Source: Mesaphorura yosii
Lineage: Eukaryota; Arthropoda; Collembola; Poduromorpha; Tullbergiidae
Direction of reading: 5' to 3'
Length of the DNA: 64,000 nucleotides
Assembly: GCA_009869945.1 (NCBI GenBank)
Contig: WIXG01000101.1
Coordinates: forward strand, 124,001-188,000
Shown one piece after another: positions 38,234-53,489 of the stretch; the first letter of the stretch is position 1; the number at the start of each line of letters is the position of its first letter. Below the pieces are notes generated by a model. The model was not told the DNA's origin and did not search any database. It saw only the letters and a list, made by a program, of their open reading frames with translations. Both the position numbers and the translations under genes were made by a program.

Positions 38234-40371
38234 ATGGGGCTATCAGAAGACGAATTATTTATCGTGAACGTCGTGGGCGAGCAAAACATCAATGTTGAGC
38301 TCCAAGAAATCAAGAATGAGCTCAACGCTTTTCTTGACCCGTTTTCGAAGCACTTCAGACGGAAGTTAATCACCGACGTGCAACAATTAAGACGTGACCT
38401 GGAGACACAGATAAAAGACAAAAATCAGCTTAATTCGCAGACGCAAATCAACATATCAAATCTGCTCAACGAGTTCTTCATGACACTGGAAACCAATCTG
38501 GACCTGGCAGAGTTCAGCGGCGACGCACAGTTCACGGCGGAGACGAAAGACTACCTTCTGAAGCTCGTGGAAAAGTACATCACGACAATTTACTACCAGA
38601 AGTTGTTTCAGCTCGTTGAAATTGAGGACTTTGAAAACGGTGGAGAGCGATTGGAAGAAACGTAAGTTCCTCGGCCGGAAATTGGAGCCCGTTGCAATTT
38701 CTGGCCTTCGCTATTCTATCCTGTCATTGCTGTCATTTTAGAGTCGAAAAATTTCGCTGGATCTGCTGTGAGCATCTTGATCTCAGGCTCAACGAGGATG
38801 ATCAAGACGTTCGCGTGTTTATCTACTCCGCAATACGAAGTATTTGCCAATCGAGTCAGTCATTTCAATGGAATGTCGAATTGACTTGGAATATTTTATT
38901 TGCGACTTGGCAGGTTTGCTTCTTGTAACTTCGGTGAAACCACCACACCAGAAACTAAATTGCATCTCGCAATTCTGCAAGTTTGTGATGGGCGCCTTGT
39001 GCGAATCCCGAGAAACCGAAACCGAAAAGAGCCAATCCATATCAGCCGATGATTTCTTGCCAGCCTTAATCTACAGCCTATTGAAAGCAAAAGTTCCACA
39101 ACTCTCCCTTCACGTGTCTTTCATAAATCACTTTATTGGGATCAGGAGCGATTTGGAACGAGGAGAAGTCGCGTATCACTTCACAAGTTTTGTAAGCCAT
39201 ACCTTCGTGTTTAGAAGTTCTGAATCAGATTACTATTTTCATTTTCGTTTCAGATTGCTGCGCTGGACTTTATAAAGCACCTGGATGGAGCTAGTTTCAC
39301 CGACTCAACGAATTCTTTGCTGCTTTCCAAGTATTTCAACACCTCTGTCAACCTGATCCATGACGAAGTTCGGATGATGAACCAGAAAAAAAGAGAAGAC
39401 ATGTTGCGAAGCTTGAAAGAGAAAATATGCTCCAGTGAAGTACGTACAATACAAAAACCAACAGTGAGGACTCAAACACTCAAACTGTCTTTAACGTTCT
39501 CATGCCTGTGTAATTTTACGTAGAAATTGGTGGCGTCCAAAGCGTCGGACATGAAAGAGAGAAAGTGCTGGAACGTAATCAAATGGATACCTATCGTCAA
39601 TATCGGATACGGAGGAGCACGAAGCATTGCGTACATTTGCAAGGGCAATAAAGAAGAGGCGCTTAATTCTGTTGTGGGTAAGTGGCAATTATCAGTGCTT
39701 TCTTAATTGTTAAGTCTTGTCGCGAGCGACTACTACTAATTCATGTTCGTGTTTGTGGTTGTTGCGCAGGCGTGGCTGGTGGTTTGGCCGGACTCGGAGC
39801 TGGCATCGCTGCAGCGACAATCAGCGGACCAATGATTGTGCCAATAACCGCCGGCCTCATCTGCAGTGGCTCTGCAAATCAGGCCGTGACAGGTGGTGGC
39901 GAGCTGGCGATCGAAGCACGCGAAAATCCCGGCCTGTTCAAGAAGCTATCGCCTGACGGGAAAGAGAAGAAAATCTACGTCAAGATGATAAAGGACGCTC
40001 CAATCCTTGGAATGCTCTACTCGACTCTTCGTTCCACAGTCTACCTGGCCAAAGGGAATAAGAAGGAGGCGAAACAATCGTCCGTCAATGCTGTGGTGAA
40101 CGCAGGAGCCTCCGCTGTCGGAATTTCTGCCGGAGTCGGAATGGCGAAGCTGTCGAGCCAGTTGACGAGTGTTGCCTCGACCACTGTCGATGGCGCGGAC
40201 GACATCGTGAAGCCAATTAGCACCGAAGTCGTTGAATTCATCACTGCGCAGGCGGCCAAGGTAGCAGCGAGTCCAAGTGTCAATGTTGCAGTGCACGTCG
40301 GCGCGAATTCCTGCTCCCGGTATATCATTGAGGAAGGGCTGTTTAGCGAGACTGACGACTACCTGTTTTAG
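38234..40371 (+). CDS. VPS9-domain protein fused to a duplicated Gly/Ala-rich C-terminal module
   Basis: Exons 38234-38661, 38742-38839, 38914-39191, 39254-39439, 39524-39677 and 39770-40371 join in phase to 581 residues. Residues ~1-140 are helical and acidic, like the helical bundle before the catalytic core of Rabex-5. The VPS9 core (~140-300) shows VEKFRWI, SADDFLPALIYSLLKA (Asp221/222) and AYHFTSF, the residues expected of Rab5-family nucleotide exchange factors at early endosomes. After a charged linker come two copies of PI...Y...RS..Y..KGNK.EA (about 353-376 and 459-482). Copy one is followed by GxxxG-rich AGGLAGLGAGIAAATISG. The C-terminal half has no family I recognise; it might insert into or bind membranes. 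AATAAA lies at 40529-40534. Confidence 0.85.
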
Positions 40372-40654
40372 GATTCGTTGTCAAAATTGGTCCAAGTACC
40401 TTGTATTAATCCAATCCAAGATTGTTATTCACCAAAGCAAAGACTGATAAGTGGCCTTCTGTTGAACGCATGCATGGTACAAGCATAAGCTTTTGTAATT
40501 CAATTAGCGCTGATTAACACAAGTTGTTAATAAAAAATATACTACACATTTTTTGATTTGAACTGATTTTATATTTTACATGTATTTCATGCGTTTAACC
40601 TTTTGCGCTTTGCGCTGTAAACTAGAAATTACAGTAGCGGAAAGCTTTACAGTA

Positions 40655-42093
40655 TTAAAATCGTGCGTGCAAATCTTGCGTCTTGAAATACTTCAAATGT
40701 GCGAGTTCCGGAAATACGCACTGCAGATTGGTCATGTCCTCCGAAGTGAGGTACGCGTCAATCCGGATTGCTCTCAATTCTTTATGCTCTCGCACATCTG
40801 CAACGTCTTTCAGCAGACTCGTGAAGTCTTCAAACGGATCCCTGTCACAGACGCGGATCCAAAGTCGACTCAGCCGTGGCAAGTGATTGACAAACTTCAG
40901 ACTGGTGACCAGGTTGTCGGGAACTTCCAGCGTCCGAAGCTCATGCAGCGTGACTCCGTACGGGAAGGCGTCCAAATCGGGAGCAAGCATGCCCCTCCAT
41001 ATTTTCAGGCTCCGGAGGTTGGGCGCCTGCTGCTGCAGCAGGGCTGCGAATCCTCGCTCATTCACGATCTGCCCAACGTCAATTTCGAGTGTTTCTAGCC
41101 TCAGGCCGAGGCTGTGCAGCACTTTCCATTCGTCGTCGCCGATCATTCGTGTTGCGTAATCACTGCGATATTGGAAAAAGAGCACCTCCTGTAAACTCTG
41201 AAAAATGCTAAATTGCTACGCTTAAACTTACGTTTGCCCGAAAATATTCAAGGCTTTGATTTGCATTCGCGATTTGTGTCGAAGCAAACCTGTCAAGCAT
41301 ACGTGCAATTTTTCTTCAGTCAGATCAATTAATTTCAGCTCCTGAAAATGTGAAAATGTGAAAGACATCTAAAAATGTCCAAAATTTGTGAAACCTTACG
41401 CTCAGCGAAGGAAAGGAGTCAAACAATTCATCCCACGTGAAAGGCAGTAAATTCAAGTTTGTAAAGTCAGAATCTTCGTCCGTGTTTATGTAAGTGAACG
41501 ATTTCAGGTTCGTGGAGACTGGAAGATCACGCACGAGGTCACCGTCGTACCGCCAAAAGTAGCTCGACTCAAACGTTAGACGCTCGAGGCTGGAATTCGG
41601 TGAGAACAAAATCTTCCTGAAGTACTGGTCGTTTAGCACGACGTGCGACAGCTTCAGGGATTTCATGTGCGGGACGCAGCGCTCCACGAATTTATCCAGG
41701 TTTTCCCGATCCCACAACCACGAGGAGCTGCCAAGGTTGAAATGCTCGTACCGGAATGAAGTTTGCGGGACAAACTCCAGAAAAGCGAGGAAATGCTCGT
41801 AAAGAAGCGTGCGAAGGTTGACCGAAGCTCGCTCCTGCAGCGGCGGCGACGCGGATCGCGACCAGTCGGCGCAGACGAGACGAGCCGGCTTCAAGTCTGC
41901 CACGCTCAGGTAGGCCAGAATTCGCTCGAGTATCTGAAAACGAAGACGAAGGGGAGACGGTTTACAAAATGACTGAAAATGTGAATGCAAAATCGTCATC
42001 GCCATCGCCTTAAAGCTAACAAAATGTACTTACGGTTGGGTTGAAAAGCGGGTGGCATTCTTCCCGGCCGTCTGGATGAGTGAACACATGCAT
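40655..42093 (-). CDS. F-box protein with leucine-rich-repeat-like C-terminus
   Basis: Exons 42093-42034, 41933-41400, 41341-41232 and 41195-40655 give 414 residues. The join of exon 1 to exon 2 rebuilds an F-box: NPT then ILERILAYLSVADLKPARLV and CADWSR. The rest has irregular LRR-like strands (LKSLKLSHVVLND, LETLEIDVGQIV, LRTLEVPDNLV). Such proteins present substrates to SCF (Skp1-Cullin-F-box) ubiquitin ligases through the LRR part; the substrate is unknown. The acceptor of the last exon (CAGAG before 41195) was set by phase, and an AG two bases earlier is out of frame. F-box/LRR genes of this build are often expanded in springtail genomes. Confidence 0.8.
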
Positions 42094-42544
42094 TTTCAGG
42101 CAGCAAAATGCAAACGGAAGGAAAGCGCAAGTAAAACGAGTCAAATTCCTGAATGACTGGGCAAAATTTTGGAAAATTTCTCGGGTTTTGTGGCTGTGGA
42201 TGCGAATTGCTAAGTCCTGCGTCTGCGTCTTCAGACAACTTCAGGACTTGATTTTCATACGCTGACTCATTTTCAAAGAAAGGGTTTGTTGGTGCATCGA
42301 TGATTTCGAGCTCGGGTGAGCTATATTTAACCCCATGAATGCCGCGGAAGGTTCGACGCTCGACTGACTGTCGCCGTTGCCAAATGACACAATACAACAA
42401 TACAGCCTGTCATGTTGCTATGCGTAACATTTCGTTTCGGGTACTTCGAAGCCCTTCCAAAGGGCCTCTTTTTATGGCCAGATTCGTACGCAACAATCGC
42501 GTACAATTTATTAATAACTTCTGTAACAAGCGTGTTGTGTATTT

Positions 42545-43508
42545 TCAATGGTAGCCACCATAACCACCGTAGCCGCCGCCTCCATGCCCGTAGCCGCCGC
42601 CTCCATGTCCGTAACCGCCACCTCCATGTCCGTAGCCTCCACCTCCATGTCCGTAGCCTCCACCTCCATGTCCGTAGCCTCCACCTCCGCCGCCGCCCCT
42701 GTAAGAACGAAACATGAATCAGTGAAGTAGAATGAGAAAGAAACAGCAACTTGAGTTACCCGTGCCCGTAGCCTCCACCACCGCCGTAGCCTCCATGCCC
42801 GTGCCCACCGCCGCCGTGACCTCCACTGCAAACAAAGTATGCCTTCTTTTCTTTCCACCTGAATCTTCGACCGAAATGGACAATGTATAGGTAAACTTAC
42901 CCGTATCCTCCTCCACCACCATGCCCATAGCCACCTCCTCCGTGTCCGTATCCACCTCCGCCTCTGGAAATCAGATTCACGGTGCCTTCAGCTTCTGGTA
43001 ACTTAATCAGGTGTGTAAAGCAAAGTCACTCCACCGCCCACTTACCCGTGTCCGTAGCCTCCGTGTCCGTATCCCCCACCACCGTGCCCGTAGCCGCCAT
43101 AACCCCTGAAAATATTGCGTGTAATCAAAATGCGATGCAGTGCGAAATACTAATGAGCTATAACCCGAGCCAGTCGTACCCGTGACCACCTCCTCCATAG
43201 CCTCCATAGCCTCCATAACCGCTAAAGGCAAGAAACGCAAACGTGTCATAAGTCTGGAGTGTCTCAACGTGCCCCACCGGGCCACCAGTCGGCACGACTT
43301 ACCCGCCGCCATGTCCATAGCCTCCTTTATGGTACCCTGTTCTGAAAATATTGGATGGATTAAACGATGTGAACTGCGCCACATGCCAGGCATTTGCATT
43401 GACTTTGATTTACCCCGATTCGGCCAGCCTTCCAAAATGCATAAGCAGAACCAGTGTGGCGAAGACGAAGATCTGCCATGTCTGGAAGCCTGAACTCGCC
43501 ATCATCAT
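42545..43508 (-). CDS. Secreted glycine-tyrosine-histidine-rich repeat protein
   Basis: Seven exons (43508-43414, 43341-43303, 43221-43180, 43105-43046, 42963-42901, 42825-42760, 42698-42545) encode about 172 residues. Exon 1 is a signal peptide ending near RLAESG. The other exons are almost wholly GYGHGGG, GGYGGYGG and HGGGG repeats; the last has six GYGHGGG-type units. All introns are phase 2, splitting a Gly codon (GG|N), so each middle exon is a symmetric module. Similar Gly/Tyr-rich proteins are structural parts of arthropod cuticle or defence peptides; which applies here is not visible. A TATA box lies upstream and a minus-strand AATAAA (TTTATT at 42507-42512) downstream. Confidence 0.82.
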
Positions 43509-43568
43509 CGCCTTTGAAGACTAAAATTATAAATTGAAGCTGATCACCTGAAAATCATTAATGACGAC

Positions 43569-43605
43569 TGCAGCGGCGGCGGTGTGACGTGGTGTCCCTT
43601 TTATA
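43569..43605 (-). promoter_or_regulatory. Core promoter of the Gly/Tyr-rich gene (TATA box and initiator)
   Basis: On the minus strand TATAAAAAG begins at 43605, and a GCAGTC initiator-like motif lies about 36 nt downstream near 43569. The ATG follows at 43508. A TGACGT motif sits between them on the plus strand (43585-43590). The transcription start is inferred. Confidence 0.5.
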
Positions 43606-44403
43606 GACTAGTTCTTGCAATTCAAACTGCGTCTGCGTCTTTCATTTTGCCATCCGAAGAGCTCAAGCACTCGAATGATTAATGCAAATTAAGCATGAAA
43701 GTTAATTTCAGGTTGAGATTATTTCCGCAGCTTGAAATAACCTTGGGACTTGAGGCTCTCTGCAACGACAATTAAATATAATTAAAAGGGGTTTCATTGC
43801 ATAATTTCATTGTAGGCAGGCAGGCTCACAAGTTGGGGCAACAATCACAGAAATGCAATGATTGAAAAGAAAAGTTCTCAGAAAGAAGTTCGTGTCAATC
43901 GAATCTCAGTTACAATCAAATTATCGCGTAAACAGTAAACACCTACGCGCAAGCCTGAGATCACATTGGGCTAAATGCCAATGATCGAATGGATTTAAGT
44001 ATATTCAATTGATAGCAAACGATTGCAGAATCTGACTTTCCCACACTACGACAAACCTTTTGTTGTACAGTTTGGTATTTGCAGGAGATTCCACTCGTGC
44101 CAACGGCATTGCGATTGCGAGTCGCCCAGCAGAATCGAATTGGATTCGGATTGGAAGATGCGCTGACATCAGCTGCAATCTTTCATTTGCATGCATGCAT
44201 GTATCGTTTTGATTTTTAGATCAACTGCTTCTGTGTTTCAGTTTCGTAATTACTTCGTCTGTCCTGCTGATGGTTTCATTTACGTTTCCGGATCACACCG
44301 AGACAGACAGACTGGCGACTGGGTTCCGACAATTCTAACTTTTTTCAGTTAACCGTGTAGATAGTTGACAAATTTGTAATCGTGACCAAAGTAAGACACC
44401 GAA
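43606..44403. other. Divergent intergenic region
   Basis: It lies between the promoters of the Gly/Tyr-rich gene (-) and the SINA-like gene (+). A GGCAGGCAGG run lies at 43814-43824. No further feature was recognised. Confidence 0.5.
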
Positions 44404-45557
44404 ATGTCCGATAACGCACACTCTGGCGTCAAGGAGGTTGATCTGGCCCTAACAGAGCTGAAGATCAATGAAGTCAATGGCGAACCTGTCGCTCTTGCCA
44501 ATTCCGAAGACTTGCTCAGGCTGCTAGAATGTCCAATCTGCACTCTGATTCAGGTGGCTCCCATCTATAACTGCGAATCTGGCCATAGCATTTGCTACAG
44601 ATGTCGACGGCAAACTAAGAGATGTCCGACATGTCGGAGACCATTCACAAGTGCAAGAAACTACTTGGCGGAATCGATTGCGGAAACTGCAAAAATCACC
44701 TGTGCTTACACGGACAAAGGCTGCACCGTTGTGTCAACTGTTTTGGATCATTCTGCTCACGTTGCAAACTGTGATTTCAGGTGAGTCGAACATTAATATG
44801 AATTCTTCAGTTCACGCGCTTACCTTGCCTAAGTCATAAATTACTTTGATAGACCTGTCATATGCTACGTAACGAAGACGGCAGTCTGTAAAGGTGTTTC
44901 CGTTGAACTCTCGTCTTTATTCCCTCACTTGATTGGCAAACACTCCATTGCTGGTCATGAATTGGAGTACGATATGCTCTGCGACAAGGTCGAAAGGACT
45001 TCTGTCTTAAATAATGGTAAGTACCTCTCATTCAATATCAAAAATGGTTATGAACTGAACTTATAAATCCTGGGATTAGGAGCAAGATGGCCCCCATTCT
45101 ACCTGAAGGTCGAGAACAACATTTTCTTGAAGGAAACGGTATTTGTAAATGGAATTTTATACTGGTGGATTGTTCTTGTGTCCGCTCGTCCTAAGGATGC
45201 CAACGAATACTGTTCAACCATTGTTATACTATTGAGCAAATCAGATGTAAGTCACTGGACCACTATTATTGACGAACTCCACATGCTTAGCTATCGAACT
45301 TGTAAAATCTTTGAGATTCTGCTTTTTTGCAGGACATGACGTTCAAATACTCGGTTCCAGTGCACCACTTTCGAAAATCGCCGGATCAAATCATTTCATC
45401 TGGAAAATGTGCTTCGTTGCCGTACAACTCCGTGATTCCATTTTCCAGGAGCGAAGAGCATGGAGGAATCATGTACGCGCATTGCTGGGACATGCAATTT
45501 TCGGTTTCCAAGAAAGAGAAAGAAGCCAAGCGTCAAGAACTATTTATAATGTATTAA
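44404..45557 (+). CDS. SINA/SIAH-like RING E3 ubiquitin ligase
   Basis: Exons 44404-44780, 44853-45016, 45080-45246 and 45333-45557 encode 310 residues. The RING finger (~45-82) has CPIC, NCESGHSICYRC and CPTC, the C3HC4 pattern of Seven-in-absentia proteins. A SIAH zinc region follows (ITCAYTDKGC, DHSAHVANC, then FPHLIGKH). The C-terminal half should fold as the TRAF-like substrate-binding domain but is diverged, and it ends in a Lys/Glu-rich tail not usual for SIAH. The protein likely transfers ubiquitin in the cytosol; substrate unknown. It is probably a lineage-specific paralogue, not the conserved Siah. AATAAA lies at 45663-45668. Confidence 0.85.
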
Positions 45558-45706
45558 GGACACTGACATTTTATTAGCTTAGCAATCTTATAATAGCGAC
45601 GGTGTATTTGTTTATACGATTGTAAAGAAAAGATATCACAAAATCAAATGACAAGTACAGACAATAAATTAATAATGTTTAATATAATTCTTTGTCCCGT
45701 CCCACC

Positions 45707-46559
45707 TTACAACTTTATAACACAGACGACAGTGATCACTGTCACGAGAAGACAGGATGGGAGCCAAGTTTTCAGAAATCCGGCGAGTCCCACGAATTTG
45801 CTGTACCACATCATGTAAAATGTCAGCCAAACCATGTTCCATGATTTCGACCCTTTGTAAGTCATGAGGTTCAGCGCGTACGCGCAGTGAGAATGACAAT
45901 TATCGCAGATTAAGTTGTGCATGCGGGTTTTGTACTCTTCAGACGCTTCGTGCACTGCGCGGTCCCAACCCGCCACACCACCCAGGGCGAAAGTGGAGTC
46001 AAGAGTCCAATACTTGGTTGGATTGCCAAATGCCATGCTAGAATATTGCAATTACAGGCGTTATTGATACTGAACGAAATTGGAAGCAAATTAATTATTT
46101 CAGGGGACTCGGTCTTACTTGTCTTCCGTCACGCAGTAAGGACCAGCAAAGTCCCTAATTATTCCACTCGAATAGCAAATGCCCATGTGTCCAATTACTG
46201 GAAACAGCCAGCTGTTAAGATGAAAGTCAGCATTATTAGCTTCGGCTTAGCCAGTACGCACGGTATACCATTAAAGCATTCAGACAATCAACTTACGTAA
46301 GTAGTGGAATTGGACACCAAACAATGGAGAAAGGGTACCGGTGCTTCTTGAAGTCCATTTCTCCAACGCCTCTGTTGCTCATGTTTGAGTCTCTACCCGG
46401 GTGATAGTTTCCAGCGTCTGCACGAGTTGGTGGACTTGAGCCGACAATTTCAACTTCTGGCGATTCTTCTTCCTTATAATCTCCCATTAGACTACTTGCT
46501 TCACTTCCATACAATCCGCTTGACTGTGACGTTACTATTCTGGAAGCGGACTCTGTCAT
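45707..46559 (-). CDS. TMEM222: Transmembrane protein 222 (TMEM222 / RTE1-like)
   Basis: Exons 46559-46297, 46211-46119 and 46037-45707 give 228 residues. After a disordered acidic N-terminus (~1-75) the family core starts: YPFSIVWCPIPLLTWLFPV, then IGHMGICYSSGIIRDFAGPY, then MAFGNPTKYW. EASEEYKTRMHNLICDNCHS and ALNLMTYKGSKSWNMV are near-invariant in TMEM222. Three hydrophobic segments are visible, at the IVWCPIP region and at the C-terminus. Plant relatives (RTE1) act at the Golgi/ER; the animal role is poorly known. Middle-exon boundaries were chosen to restore TWLFPV-IGHMG and are well supported. Confidence 0.93.
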
Positions 46560-47766
46560 TCAGTCGTTCGGACCAAAAGGGAGGTTGCTGTTCTCAAGTT
46601 CGATGTTGACGAATTCGCATGTAACGATAGAACTAAAATTAAGACGGAAAAGCTAAAATGCTAATTTTGTATTTTACAGATTAATTGACCATTCGAATTG
46701 AGTTTCATACCAAAAAAGGTTGCGGAGAATGCGCAGCGGTTGCGGAGTTCGGATTCGACCGTCCGTTGGTTTGAAACGTGCAGCTCCTAATTAATTTTTG
46801 CGAAATTAAAGTTAACTTTTTTGACTTGGCGAGTTTTGGCAATTTGAGTTTTGACTCAGCCGCCCTTTGTTTATTTCAGCTGACGACCACAAAGGCATAA
46901 TGCTCTTTTACCCTTTCTACAGTGCGATTGTGATGTAACGCTTATTTCGAGCAGCAGCAGCAGCGGGGGTGGTGGTGGATTGTGGATTAAGGATAAGGAC
47001 GTCGAATGTGAATTAAACTATACAATTGTTAAGCATTCGCGTTTATTCATTCAATTCAATCTTTCACATGTATGCATGTAAAAAATCTTGAGATCCTTTT
47101 ATCACACGTCGTGAGCATGAAGCTGGGGCTGGCTGGCTATTACTCAACCGTGAGACCCCAAAGCACTTAAGCACTTAATTCAAAATTCTGCTTACGCAAA
47201 TGCTACCAAGCAACGAGACGAAGTAGCGAAGCAACCGAGCTTCAACGTTGGATGGTCACAATCACAAAGCAGCGAGCGAGCGAGCAGCCTGTGGCAGGCA
47301 AGCCGAATGACTCAGTCAAAGACTCAGACTCGGTACTTTACTTGGGAAAGACGTAACGTAAACGCAGCAGTTTAGTGTTTAGTGGGTTTAGAAGAGCAGG
47401 AGCTGTCAGTCACCTTTTGTGCCTTTGCATTTTAAATATTATTGTGAAATTGTCTTTTGTTTTTGCATTTTACGTTTTGCAATTGTAATCTCCCAAGCTG
47501 ATCTTGAACCAAGCCTGCGTCGCGTCTGACGAACCTCCTTCCTGTCGTATCATTGACGCATCCTGTCTTCCATAAGTCACAAGAAATTAAACTAGCTGGA
47601 GCATCAACCACTCGAGATTTAAAGTTCGGAGGTACACTCTTAACGTAGCCACGGCACTTCGCAGCAGTTGCAGTTGAAGAGTTGGAACCAATTGTCCAGG
47701 TGCCTTTCTCTGCTTTACCGTCCATCGCGTTTTGCGTTCGTCGCGTCGTTCACGTCTAATTCGATA
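46560..47766. other. Intergenic region
   Basis: It lies between the divergent TMEM222 (-) and plexin-domain (+) genes. It holds a short CAG/GGT-rich tract near 46951-46980 and no exon that I can support. Confidence 0.5.
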
Positions 47767-50865
<3,099 letters not shown>

Positions 50866-53489
50866 TAAGTTCCAGCGCCAGCGTCGATTGTCTTGTATTT
50901 ATGTTCGTGAAAGTGTTCCATCAAGTCAGGGTAGTTAATATCGAGCAAGCGGAAGCGTAATGTTTTTATGGATGTCGGATTTGTACTCGCAGTAAGTAAG
51001 TCCTTAGTGCTAGGCCTTCACATTGATCTTATGCGAATTGAAAGAGGAGTCATTACGATTAGTCTCACTTAGCTTAGGATACTGTACTCTTAATTTCTTC
51101 GGTTCGTAGGTTGTTCACTGTAGCGATTGATATTAAGCACCTTAAGTGCCTTAGATCTAGAAAACAGAATCTTTGAAATGATGGATTGACCTTCTTGCCC
51201 ATTCAACATATCACATTGCATTGACAATCAACAATCAACTTTCTTCGTGCCTTAGAATTTCCGTCCACGGAATTTGTGAATGTAGCGTTCTACGTCAGGC
51301 TGGAATCTCAGACTCTTAAATCTCTCGTTTTCAATTTTGATCTGAAAGGTTGTATCTGTCAAGATGTGCTATTTGTTCTAAAATTACGCTAAACCACACA
51401 AAGTGTCAATCATTGTGAAAATTAACCATGAGATTAAGCTAAGGATGTGTAACTAAAAGATTAGCACTAGATTCATTAGATAGTTTTCTTTTTACAACGT
51501 ATTTTTCTGTGCTTACATCGTGCTGGTCAAATACCTTTAAAAATTAGAACCAAAAGTTTTATGTTAATGTTATCGAAGATGAGTTACACATTTTATACCC
51601 CAATTTAATGAATTGATAATAAATGAAGTAAATTAACATGAATCGACTCTTCCGTGACATGCATTATTGCATCAGACGCAGATTAATTAAAGCGGTAATG
51701 TGGGAATTGCCTTCAGCTCAAGTGTTCATTCAAGCCGTGGTGGCTCTGACCTTGGCATTGTGTCTTTTGTAACACTCAACTCAAACTCGTGCCTCGTGCG
51801 CGTAGTATTTGATTTTATTTATAAACCTTACCCCAAACCCAATACCATCACGTCGGCTCGGTGCAAATATTTTTACTACGAACTTACGAGTTCCGAGTTC
51901 CTGGTGGTTGTGAATGTGAAAGATTCAGTTTTATAAACTTAATTCATATCAGGAACTCATTCATATTTGCTGTCGTGCTGGAGCAGCTACGCTACGTCGC
52001 AAATGGAGTAACCATTTTATCATTGCTCGTACGCAGTTTGCTGATTTCAAGAATATCATCTTTCTACACTTTTGGCACTTTTCCAGTCATTTTGGCGTGT
52101 GCGGTTCCTGATTTGGGGATCAAAAAGGTAGGTTATCGAATTTGGACGTTGCAAGTTTGTTGGCATGTACGACTGGATATTTTAACATGTAGTTTCGAAT
52201 ATCTGCAGAGCCGCCGGAAAACGTGGATACCGATACCAATATTTCAGATGTTGGATGTGAACTAGTGAACCACATTTATCAGTTTCCACGCTCCTGATAT
52301 CTCAACATCAATTTCTTTACGGTGTCTCCTGTGAGAATGTTTTGAAGGATGCAAGGTGTGACATTCAATTGGATACTTGCTAAAGCTTCCTGCTGCCCAA
52401 CACCAGGTAATTACAATCTGTTCGGTCTCTGTATTCGCGGATTTGCTGATCAATATGACGAATACACAGTTAAACCAGAGTTAGATACTGCGCTTCCGAT
52501 CATGCCATCTTTGCTCAGCGCCTTTTATCGTGATTTTGCTAATGATTTATAGGGAAATGGTAAATCACTGTCTCCGTCATCACTAATTGAATTGGGCAAA
52601 CAAGTGCTGTGATCTCATAATTCTTATCAGCGTAGGTGTAGGTGGTGCGTTTCCTGCTTGCCATGCATTTATGGAGCATGCTACGTTTCATATTTTATTG
52701 CAATCGTTGTCGCAACTTCGCAATACATGTGCTAAATGTCAATTCATTACATAATCATATTTCACCAGCATCAACACAGACTAAGTCGAGACTTTAGACG
52801 CGATCACTCATCTTGTGCATGGTACATATCAGCTTCTGATTAGCCATGTTTCGCATTCGCACTCAAACGGCGGCGGCTGAATAGAACGTATTCTTAAAAT
52901 TCCTTGCATTGCATTAGTAAACTTCTAAACGTGAGAATTCTACACGCAATGCAATTGAAATTGCGAATGCAAAGTTCGAATCTCAAGTGGACTTTGTTTG
53001 GTGGTCACGCCGGCGTGAAATGTCAGAGTCAAGGCCCTGATGTATAAACTGTGAGATAAGAGCCCGGGCTGTATTTTGATTCTAAGATGACACCACTTCC
53101 AGACAGATCAATGGCGTGAGCGACGAGGTTGACCGATGTTTAATCTCACACACGCAAATGATAATTCGCTGAATTCGCTCTTCAGTTAAATACTTCCTGC
53201 GATGATGAAAACTCGAGTTAATTGTTGTCTTCGAACGCACAAAGCAAGAGCAAAATTTGCAAGATTACTGGACTCGTTCAGTTTAGACTTCAGCAGGCTC
53301 AAAGCATGGACACATTGGAATGTGTTTTTAAATTACAACACAGTGATCATTCCTTCATCATTTCAATTTTATATGTGTGCAGAATTCAGTTCTACCTCAA
53401 GAGCTCCAAAGTTAGCTTGGTCAGTGCGTTGAACGTGCTACGTCGGCACCACTCAAACATCAGTGATTATCGCAGTGGGCAGTGACACG
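50866..53489. other. Intergenic region with unassigned open frames
   Basis: The first ~760 bases are the 3' UTR of the plexin-domain gene. Between 51.7 and 52.56 kb are plus-strand open segments with possible splice sites (a hydrophobic stretch near 52031-52128 ending at GTAGGT, and an open frame ending at 52552). I could not link them into a gene or recognise a family. Nothing was seen between 52.6 and 53.4 kb. Confidence 0.4.

Noticed and set aside
42339-42749. Arg/His/Trp-repeat open frames on both strands over the Gly/Tyr-rich gene
   Set aside because: They are off-frame readings of the GYGHGGG-coding repeats. The chosen frame has a signal peptide and consistent phase-2 splicing.
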